Shown: positions 54,845 through 64,000 of the stretch, piece after piece
Position numbering within the stretch: position 1 is the stretch's first letter
How the letters are laid out: every line of letters begins with the position of its first letter
Assembly: GCF_037893015.1 (NCBI RefSeq)
Contig: NC_133658.1
Span: 288,057,719-288,121,718 of the forward strand
Reading direction: 5' to 3'
DNA from: Macrotis lagotis
Lineage: Eukaryota > Chordata > Mammalia > Peramelemorphia > Peramelidae
Length of the DNA stretch: 64,000 nt
Position numbers and translations under genes: made by a program
Notes under the pieces: generated by a model
Seen by the model: the letters and a program-made list of their open reading frames with translations, nothing else
Database searches by the model: none
Told to the model about the DNA's origin: nothing

Positions 54845-56495
54845 GTCAGAAAAAAAGGAGTAGGAATCTTAAAGAAAATAGGGAAACAGGAAGAAATTCT
54901 AGCAGTGATCTGTCTGTCTTTTATATATAGTTTTTATCTATTGTTAAAATACAAATGTGTCTTTTTTCTAGAAAAGGTACTTTGGAAAAAAAAATCCCTA
55001 CTTTTTATATTATCAGAATCAAGTGATCCATTAAAAACCTGAAGAAAAAGGAAATAAAAAGGGAAAAGAATCCTAAGATACATAAGGATTTTGAAAGATA
55101 GAGAAACCAAACACAGAGGACTATTGAACATTTGGAGTTAAGTCAAAATTATAAAGATTCTTCTCTAAGAGAAAGGAAATAGCTGCTTATTATCCTTGAA
55201 AGAATGATCATGTTAATCCACAGGTGCTGGGAAGTACAAGAACATCCAGGTTCTTGGACCAGTAAACTTAACTGGGTCAGAAAAAGAAGAGAGGAATAGT
55301 GGTTGATGACTCCCTATTGAGAGATATTGAAGTATGTATTTATTGTCTTGGTAATAGAAATAAAACTATTCTTTTCTTGGGCCATAATATATCCTGAACA
55401 TGATGGAGATCTTTTCAGGAACTGACAAGATGATAATTACCCATTTCTAATGGTTAACTTGAGCTTAAACAATATTACTAAGAGAAATTTAGAAAGCATT
55501 GCTAAGGATTAGAGAAATTCTGGACCAGAAATTCACAGGAAGTCAGAAAGACATCATTTCTGACAATAAGTGGACCAGTGATTCAGAAGAAAACGACAGA
55601 TTTGGAAAATGAAAAGCTAATTAAGATTTTAGTCATAGAATTTAGAATATACTTTAAAATATAGAAATAAACTTCTAATTAGAATAGTGATTTGTAAGGT
55701 TGTAGAAGCCCAATTCTCTCACAGTAGTCTTTGTGGGAATTTGTTTTGCTTGATTATGTATTTGTTTCAAGGGTTTTGGTATTTTTATTGAGGGAAGTGG
55801 GTGGGTAAGAGGTGAAGTTTTATTCACTGAAAGCAATAAAAGTCAACTCCTAAAATTTTACTTTTGACAAATCTGAAAAAGAAACAGAAATAAACTTCAC
55901 CATTCACAACTGTTCATAAAGAGACCCTGATGACAGTAGAGGCTAGTGGAGGAATTAAACCAGAGAAGCTAGTCCCAACTCAGATAAATCTAGAAGTAAC
56001 AATGACCGAGAGTTTCAAACTAGGGAAACTAGCTCAAACTTTGGTAATTGGACCAGAAGCTAATGGAAGTGGGTGGAGATGGAAAATTAGGGTGATTGCC
56101 CATAATCTTGAAAAACAGGCTGTGCTTTGGATAAGGGATATCCCAAAACAGTGCCATCTTAATAATAGGATATCTGGAACCAGTCTTGGCAAGTTACAAC
56201 AGAAGGGGACAAACTTAGTGCCAGTAGATCACTGAGCAGGGAGACAGAGCCTAGCCATAGTAGGAGGTAAGACTAAATTAGGTTCTGGACATCAACCTCA
56301 TGAGGCCTAGGAAAAGAAAACAGCCCAGTATGATTTCCAATATTCCACTGATGACTTAGAAACGTAGCAGGGATGGAATGAATTTATCATTAAGAAGCAT
56401 GGCAAGAGGGGGAAAACCCCCTGCTACAGTTGATCCTCAGTGGTGGTCCAGGATATTGAGTCAGAAGTAAGACATTAAGGCAGAGGATGAGGCCT
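54845..56495. other. Unassigned stretch with a 101-codon open frame
   Basis: A-rich on the + strand. An open frame at 55930-56235 resembles nothing I know. The surrounding wording ('gggtcagaaaaagaagagagg', 'gggataagggatatcccaaaacag') suggests decayed transposon or retroviral interior rather than a host gene. No splice-consistent exon chain is seen. Confidence 0.3.
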
Positions 56496-57420
56496 AATCA
56501 ATTTGACAAGTACATAATAAATATTTAATGTGTTCCAGGTAGTAGGCTAATCACTGGGGTTTCAAAATAAAAGCAAAACAGCTTGCCCTCAAGGAGCTAA
56601 TGATTTCATGAAGACATTGGAACTACAATGTGCTTACAAGATATATAGATGTATATCGGTAAGTTGGAAGTAATTTCAGAGTGAAAAGTAGCATTGAGGG
56701 GAACTGGCAAAACCACCTTCAGCTGTGGGAATTGAACTGAAACTTGATATTAAAGAAAAAAAAAACTTTCCAAGCATGGGGACAGCAATGAAAAGGCAGT
56801 ATCATGTATAAAAAGGAGTATCATGTATAAAAAGCAAAAGGTCAGTGTCACAGGATCACAGAGAATCTAGAAGGAAATAAAACATAAGACTGAAAAAGGG
56901 GGAAGAGGTGAGATTTGTGAAAGGCTTTAAAAGCCAAACTGGGATTTTTATATTTGGTCATAGATTGTAAGGAGGCATTGAAGTTTAGTGGGTGGGTGAC
57001 ATGGTCAGACCTGCAGTTCTTTGACAACCGAATGAAGGATGGTCTGGAGTGAGTGTGGAAACACTTGAGGTTGAAGACCATCCAGAAAGCTATTTAATTG
57101 GTTCAGGTATGATGATATCACAAAAGTATGCACCTTAGAGATGGTACAAAGGTTGAAATAACAAAATTTGACAAATGATTGGATGTAGGTAGGGATGAGA
57201 GAATTAAAAGTTGAGGATGGTTCCTTATAGGGCTTGTGATCCTGGGAGACTGGATGGTGGTGATGATTTACATAATAATGGAAGGTAGGGAAAGGGGAGG
57301 ACTGGATAGGTGGGGGAGGGAGGGGGAGTTCAGTTTTGGTCATATTATGTCTCCAGCCCATCAGATTCAAAATGTCCAAAGGGCAGTTGGGAGCATGAGA
57401 GAAGTGAAAAAATTGCTGAA
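56496..57420 (+). mobile_element. Long copy of the unassigned ancient repeat
   Basis: 'gtgttccaggtagtaggctaatcactggggtttc', 'cttgccctcaaggagctaatg', 'aaaggctttaaaagccaaactgggattttt', 'gggtgacatggtcagacc', 'gacaaatgattggatgtaggtagggatgagag', 'gatcctgggagactggatggtggtg'. It is the fullest copy here of the family at 11826, 35465 and 53066. Internal 19-bp duplication at 56797-56834 ('agtatcatgtataaaaag'). Confidence 0.6.
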
Positions 57421-57639
57421 GAACTTGGGAAAGAATGAGATTAAGGTTGCATGAATCACTTCTTCCAGGTCAGCAGTAGTACTTTGTCCTATAGACCAAA
57501 ATAAAACTAATACATAAGGCCTGTATAAGTGTGTCAGAGAGGGATAACCTAAACATAAAATCTCAATTCAAGATCTGAGGCTAAAAGAATTAATAAACAA
57601 ATTTCCAAGCTCAATGAAGAAATAGTGCAGGGTTAGAAA

Positions 57640-58500
57640 AATTGCAGGAGATAACTGCACGGTACTCTAAACCTCAGAAAAAATGCCTTGGCCAGAAAAT
57701 CTACAAAAGTGAAAGAATTGAAGTAAGAGTGAGAATGTATTAGGAATAAAGAGCTTTAAATAATAAGAGAAAAAAAATTTGCAATCCCCAGATTTCATCT
57801 TTTAGCAGATTTACAAAAGATGATAGACCAAAAAAAAAATGGAAAAGTCCATGTTAGTAGGTTTGTGAAAGATAGCCCTACTAAATGCATTGTTTAATGG
57901 TGGAGTTGTGAATTGATACTACTGGTACTGGAAAGCTATTTGGATTTATGCAAATGAGGTAAGTAAATTTCCATAATCTTTAACCTAGAGATTCCTCTAT
58001 TATGCATATATCCCAATGAAGTCATTGATAAAAATTACTTAAGAGCACAACACTTTTTATGATACTGAACTAGAAACAAAGCATAAGTACATAGATTGGA
58101 TGGAAAAGAGATAGCTAAGTAAATTTTGGTGTATTAATGTTAGGAAATATTACTGTCCTGTAAGAAATGACATGGAATTCAGAGATAAATGAAAAGAAAA
58201 GATTTTGCATGAATTGAAACAGATTGAAGCAGACCCATCCTCCCCTACCCATATGCAATGACTATAACAATGAAATTGGAAAAACAATAATTGAAAATGG
58301 ATGTTACAAAAATTACCAAAAAAAGCATGGCCTCAAAAAAAGTGAGAAGATATTTCCCATTTTTCAGGAAAGAAAGATGGTGGAATATGTAAATGTAAAA
58401 CGTGTCCAGAGTTTTTTCAGTTTTGGGTTTGCTGATTTTTTTTCTGTAATTAGTTAATGAAGATGTTTCCTGTGGGAGTGGGAAAGAAAAGAGGGGACCT
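57640..58500 (+). mobile_element. L1 3' region, forward
   Basis: 'ctactaaatgcattgtttaatggtggagttgtgaattgatac', 'ggaaagctatttggatttatgcaaatgagg', 'attcctctattatgcatatatcccaatgaagtc', 'ctgtaagaaatgacatgg' is forward L1 3' text, diverged. Confidence 0.75.
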
Positions 58501-58969
58501 GGGAAAATTTAGGCAAAGTGAAAAAAAGTTAAAATTTTTTCTTTGAGTTCAAGAAGAAAAATCAGGCAAATTAAGAATTTTGAACAGAAGGAGGAAAGCT
58601 TATTCAAGTAATAAATTCTCTGAAAAGTAGAATGGAACAGAGAGAACTTAAAGATTCTATGAGTAAAATTCTTGAATAAAGATCAAAGGATTAGAAGAAA
58701 ATGTTGGGGATCTACTGATTCCTTACAGAAACAAGTGACCTGGAAAGCAGGCTAAGGAGAGAATTGACTCCCAGCATAAGTCAATGACCAAGCAATAAAA
58801 TCTGAAAATTATGTTTTAGCTAATCATAAACTACCCCGTGTATTAGAATGAGGGCAAAGTGAAATGAACTTGCTTGCCACTTTGTATAAGAAACCCCAAT
58901 ATTGAAAATACTCAGAAATACTCAAAATCTAGAGCTTTCAGCTGAGTAAAAAAAAATAATACTTTAGGC

Positions 58970-59145
58970 CAGGGCCATCCAACCTTCCTTTTAAAAGTTT
59001 TTATTGAAACAATAGACAATATGTTTTGATTTGCCATTTTAGTGACAGCTCTTTGGTAGCTTGACTGTTAGTAAATTCACAGGCAGCCACATGTGGCCTT
59101 CCATTTTGGATAGTTTTGTTTTAGGCAGTCAGAACTGGAGTATCG
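58970..59145. repeat. Short dispersed repeat related to 52380-52510
   Basis: 'gccagggccatccaaccttcc' start, 'caatatgttttgatttgccattttagtgacagc', 'cagccacatgtggccttccattttggatagttttgttttag'. Possibly a hAT-type element; the ends are unclear. Confidence 0.5.
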
Positions 59146-61060
59146 TAACAGTTGGACTCATGAGACTGCAGCAGTTACAATAAAGAAAAATGGAATATGA
59201 TTCCAAAAGGCAAATGAGAAAGGCTTATAGTGAAGAATAATTTGCACCTGTAAAATCAGAGTATAGTTCTGTGGGGAAAATGGAGTGCATTGAAGTATTC
59301 CTGATACCAGAGCTGAGGAGAATCTATGAAATGCAAGACAGTTGAAGAAGAAATCCCTAATAAGACAATTACTTTTGAGCAATTGAAAAAGGTACATTGA
59401 AGTGTTTAATTTCTTATGGGGGGGAGCAAAAGTTCATTCAGAATATTGATGTTTTCAAGACTTGGCAAACATAGGGCTTGAGTATTTGATTGTTCTGTTG
59501 GTTTAAAGTAAGGAAAATAAGGGAGATAAGATTGCACTATGGAAGAACCAAAAAGGAAGAATTTCTTATAAATAGGATGTGTAAGACAAAAGCATATTCA
59601 GATATGGGGAGGGGGTGAGGGCAATGGGAATATCAAGACTTCACAAGTAAACTGGATAAAGGAGAATTGAATGAATATAAACATTGAAAACTAATCCTTT
59701 CTGCTCCCTCTTTATTTGATAGGGACAGAGCTGAATCCTTTCCATGCTTTTCCTGTCTCCTCACTGGAGGGTGGTTTTAGGGTGTGATCTTTTCTCTTGG
59801 TAAGTGTCTCCTCAGCCCTATTCTGGAGATTTAGTCAGCCACATACTAGTTTACTAAATTAGCTAATTTAGGTTTGTATTTTAAGCTTAGAATCAGTTCA
59901 ATATAAAAGACATAAAGTCTTTACTATTTTCTCTGATTTTACATCAGATGAAAAAATATAGTTACTATCACAACTTGGAATCCTCAAGAAAATTTCTAAT
60001 ATTAATACAGAGGATTGGTTCTATCCTATTTTGTTTTTGATTATCTTTAGAAAAACAATTGGCTTTATGTTTAAAGCAATACAGGAAATGTTTAAATAAA
60101 AGGAGCATGCAGTGCATGTTTCAGTGTCTGTTACTGGATAGTTAAAAGTTGAGAAGTTGGGGAAAGAAAAGACTTGGGGAATCTTAGTTCAGATCCTGGA
60201 GAAAGTGTACAAATATTAGCTTCAGTCCATTCCAGTTGATCTGTGCAGATGGACCAAACTTGATTTCTTTTTTTCCTTCCCCTTTCCCTCATTTTCTCTT
60301 TCCCTCATTTTCTCTTTTACTGTCCCTAATTCTCTAGTTGTTTTTGTCTTAGCTTGTTAAGTCCAGAGTGGGTTTTAGGTTCAATAGCTACTGTTAATGC
60401 TCAGCTCCTGTCTCTGTTCCTTTCTTTCCATTTCCCTTGTGATTTGAAGACTGCAACTGGAAATGCTGAATCAACATGATAGTTTTTTGCAAGCAAGCTC
60501 ACTCCCAGTTCAGATTTAGTTTTATTTCTATTAATGCTTGTTCAAGCTTAATAACATAATGTTTCTTAGGGAAATTATTCAAATGCTTAAAATGTAAAAA
60601 TTCATGTAAAGATAAATTCTTGGATTATATGTGAAGAGGAGGACCTTGTTCTAGATTTAGAGTAGTGGTAATACAGACTTCTGAAGTCTATTTAAAGAAA
60701 TATCTTGTATAGTAGAAGCTTTTTTTGATTTGTAAAGAGGAGCTAGGAAAGAAGGAAAAAAAGCATAAAAGAACTTACTTATGCACATTATGCTTTAAGG
60801 CAGCATAAATAATGAAGTAATAGCTAGATATGATAGTGCTCTGATTATTTTTTCAGCATACCAGAGCAGTTAAGACATCTAATATTTGTAAAACTCTATT
60901 AAGCACTTTAACTTCATATGTTTTGTTATAATTGAAAGGGTTATAATGAGACAGTCAAATATTAATTTCGTTCCTTTTCCTGTAATTTGATTTTGTTATT
61001 TAGTATTTAGATATCATGCCATACAATGTACATATATGTAAAGTATTAATGCTACTTCAT
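59146..61060. other. Mostly unique-looking non-coding sequence
   Basis: No exon or clear repeat is recognised. A 17-bp direct duplication in a CT-rich tract ('tttccctcattttctc') lies near 60285-60318. A weak MIR-like piece may lie near 60880-60960. Confidence 0.45.
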
Positions 61061-61061
61061 T

Positions 61062-61200
61062 TTTTGTTTTTATTTTTGCAAGGCAATGGGGTTAAGTGAT
61101 TTGCCTCAGGTAACACAGCAAAGTAAGTATTAAGTATCTGAGGTCAGATTTGAATTCAGGTCCTCCTGACTCCAAGGCTTGTGCTCTATCCACTGCCTTT
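61062..61200 (-). mobile_element. WSINE1-type SINE, reverse, with TSD
   Basis: 'tttttgcaaggcaatggggttaagtgatttgcctcagg', 'gtatctgaggtcagatttgaattcaggtcctcctgactcc', ending early at 'ctctatccactgc'. TSD CTACTTCATT at 61052-61061 and 61201-61210. The tRNA-like head is truncated. Confidence 0.92.
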
Positions 61201-61779
61201 CTACTTCATTATCTATATTAGCTTTAAGTATAATTTAGTTTTCTTGCTTATCTTTTAAATCATGTTTATTGATTGAGATCATGATTGCTATTGCTTCAGA
61301 AAGTTTCCCGAAGTAGAATAAATTCTGCTCATCCTCTCACTTGAACTGTGTGAGAAGCTTTATGCTGCTAGTACATTTGTAATAAGCAATATATTAGTGA
61401 GTAATTCATTCTTTCTCATTTTTATAGGGGAGTTTATTCCAATCATTTTGACTGATAGAAACTTTAATTTTCCTCCTTTATATGCTTTTATACTTCTTTT
61501 TTGACATCTTAGCCAGTGTTTTTTCATAGAATTCAATACTTTTACTACAGTATGTATGTATATAGAAATACAGAGGGCATCTACTTACCAAGATACACAC
61601 AGAAATTGTATGACTAAAATTAGAAAACACTGTAGGAATAGAAGAAGACTAAAATAATTGGAGAGGAAATAATTGCTCATTATTTGACCTTGATTATATA
61701 ATAAAAAGAATAATATTTAGTTTGATTCAGTGCCATATCAAATAAACTACCATAGGATTGCATCATAGAACCAGATAGA

Positions 61780-63225
61780 CTAACAAGTCATCTGAAGGAA
61801 CAAAAGATTAAAAGTTTTAAGAGAAAATGAAAGTACATTAACTCTTAACTGTATTACAAAATAATCATTGAAATAGTTTGCTACTATTTCAAAATATTGG
61901 TACTGGTTAAAAAATAAGAAAGTTGATCAGCAAGACCAGTTAAGGAACATAAGATCCAAAAGGAATCAAACAGCAGAGTTGTATTTTATATAAATTCAAA
62001 GACTTATACTCTTTAAAAAAAATACAAAGAAAATAGTCTGGAAAAAATTAGATAACTCATCTCACCCTATACTGAAGTAAACTACAAATACAGTAATGAC
62101 TGTGATATAAAACATAAAATTGTAAAAATTATAGAAGACTAGAAGAAACTCTTTTACATCAATGGATGGGTTAAATGTACTTGGTCAAAAAAGAGATGAT
62201 CATAAATAAAATGTATAGTTTTGAATACTTAAAATTAAAGAGGTTTTGTATTAACGAAAACCCACAGTTAGAATTGGAAGGAAAATCTGCAGCAGATTTC
62301 TCTGTTAAAGGTCTGGTTTCCAAGATAAATGTGGAATTAATACAGATACATTTGAACAGGAGCCATTTCCTAATGGATACAAATAGGGAGTTTTCAAGGG
62401 AAGAATTTTAAGTCTTCAACCATATGTAAAATTTGCCCCAAACCATGTAAGAGAAATTCAAATTAGAACAGTTATATTTCATGTTCATCAAATTGACATC
62501 AGCAAAAAAGGGAAAATATTTATTGGAGGAGCTGTGGGAAGACAGACACATTTGTAAGAAATGCATTGTTGGTGTTATGAATTCAGCCAGTCACTTAGCA
62601 TTATATCTCAAGAAATCACTAACTTAGCATACCCTTTGAACTAGTGGTACTTCTGCTAGACATATATATATGCAAGGTCAGAGATAGGAAAATGATCCAT
62701 ATTATATAGAAATATGTGTAACAGCTTTTTGTTGTAGCAAAGAATTAGGATAAAGTGGGAGTTCATCAACTGGGACATGACTGAAGAAATTATAGTAGCT
62801 GAATTAATGAAATTATTGCTTCATAAGATGTGCCAGAAGGCATGGATTCAGAGAATCCTGGGAAGACCTTTATAAACTGATGCAATGAAGTGAGTACAAC
62901 TAGGAGAATTCTTGATACATTAAGCCATAACTTTGTAAAGAACAACAACTTTGACAAATTTAAGAATTCTGATCAATCCAGTGGCCAATAGACATCTCCA
63001 GAAGACTGATGATAAACATTCCTCCTGCTAGTGAAGTGATGAACTACAGGTGCACAACAAATTACTGTGTTTCAGACATGACTAATACAATATGTATTTT
63101 GCTTGATTATGCTTATAACAAGAGAGGACTTATATTGGGGTGGAGGGGCAGAGTGGGGAATATGCTGGTAGTGAAGGAAAAAAGCAAAGATAATCAAATG
63201 TTTTTAAAATACTCCAAAGAGCAGA
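61780..63225 (+). mobile_element. L1 3' region, forward
   Basis: 'gacatcagcaaaaaagggaaaatatttattggaggagctgtggg', 'gaaatgcattgttggtg', 'cagctttttgttgtagcaaagaattagg', 'gttcatcaactgggacatgactg', 'tgatgcaatgaagtgagtac...aggagaattc' follow the forward L1 3' order. No intact ORF2. Confidence 0.78.
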
Positions 63226-64000
63226 AGGAAGTTTAGCAGGGGACCCAGATGCAAAGGACAATTTTGGTAGTATCACATTAAAGTATTTATTAAAACTTTA
63301 TGTAAAAGATTCACAATTTCATTTATAGTTTTCTAATCTATGTATATGAAAATGTTCATGTTGATATTCTAGTTCATTTTTAAAAAATAAAAATATATGG
63401 CTAGGACTGGAATGCCACCAAACAGGCTACATAAGAATGTATTTGTGAGAAATCCTGCAGGTCTAATGAAAAGAACTTTAAGCTTGAACTGGGAGAGAAA
63501 GAAAACTTCAATCTGTCCATCAATCTAAGTAACATGAGTAAATTTGGTGTAGGAAGAATGGTAGTAGAGATGTCCAGAAATTCATGGACAAAACCCAAGA
63601 AACAGAAAATAAAACAGGTTAGGATTGATGAGGAAGAGTTGACACAGTGGGGGGAAAAACCCAATAGAAATCTGTTAGGAAAGTGAAGAGATCAGATGAA
63701 ATCCCTTTTTCAGAGATAAAAGTGATAAAAATTATTTCTAAATCTATGCTCCTATATCTGTATATTGTACAAAATATGGGTAATTTTCAGTGTGAACTAG
63801 AAACTAAGGAGAGGCAAATTTGACAATTCTAACTATTTCAAGATATTTCACCAGTCATGAGTAGAATATGACTATGAAAAGGTATAATTTATTATGTGGA
63901 ATAGGATAAATGTAAAAAACATGGGAAAGAGACAAGTGAGGTGACAAAAGGCCTGTAAACCCTATTGGTGGGAAAGTCTGAGGGCTGAGGGTTCACTTGA
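63226..64000. other. Non-coding, nothing recognised
   Basis: Purine-rich + strand sequence with no exon, gene or repeat that I can name. The 87-codon minus-strand frame at 63401-63664 has no resemblance to a protein family. Confidence 0.4.

Noticed and set aside
55930..56235. 101-codon + strand frame as a new gene
   Set aside because: No Kozak-supported multi-exon context, no known domain, and the surroundings look transposon-derived. Kept only as an unassigned stretch.
39500..64000. SETX coding exons
   Set aside because: I looked for a start resembling the senataxin N-terminus (MSTCCWC...) at visible 'atgag' positions and found none; the first coding exon is presumably beyond the window.

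Overview
The window is vertebrate nuclear DNA, almost certainly from a marsupial and probably an Australian one. It has split genes with GT-AG introns, a CpG-island promoter, and dense interspersed repeats of marsupial type. At least a dozen copies are a tRNA-derived SINE of the WSINE1 type (tRNA-like head, 'cctagctg...ttgggcaagccacttaacccca' style body, 'ttgcaaaaacct' plus A tail), many with clean target-site duplications (TSDs). CORE-SINE/MIR-like (MAR1/THER-like) elements, L2 tails, marsupial L1 3' regions, hAT elements and an endogenous retrovirus (ERV) remnant are also present. Family names are from memory; no database was searched.

Left third (about 1-24.8 kb): one gene on the + strand, TTF1, the RNA polymerase I transcription termination factor (not NKX2-1, which shares the alias). 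Ten coding exons run from 2707 to 23940, and every internal junction has GT-AG ends and matching phase. The first coding exon (2700-5460) holds a long lysine-rich tandem repeat that makes the protein much longer than I recall for human TTF1. The later exons encode the conserved Myb/SANT-type DNA-binding region. The conserved N-terminus starting at 2707 is one base out of frame with the rest of the exon. Removing one base gives a 4014-nt coding sequence (1337 codons plus stop), so this is either an assembly or homopolymer error or a real lesion. The promoter and non-coding first exon should lie left of the window.

Middle (24.8-38.5 kb): intergenic, no supported gene. It holds SINEs, MIR-like elements, L2 tails, L1 pieces, a minus-strand ERV remnant with a 21-bp minisatellite (34.07-35.2 kb), and a 280-bp direct duplication with copies 3.3 kb apart.

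Right (38.6-64 kb): a CpG island at 38.6-39.45 kb with ETS, NRF1, GC-box and YY1-like motifs and several good + strand splice donors. From conserved mammalian gene order (TTF1 followed by SETX on the same strand) it is most likely the SETX (senataxin) promoter and non-coding first exon. I found no SETX coding exon in the next 24.5 kb, which looks like a repeat-filled first intron rich in antisense L1 from 42.6 to 52.3 kb.

I see no prokaryotic system, CRISPR array or genuine new multi-gene system. The most notable points are the expanded TTF1 lysine-rich repeat, the N-terminal frame break, the nested L1/L1/SINE insertion, and the duplication beside the ERV.
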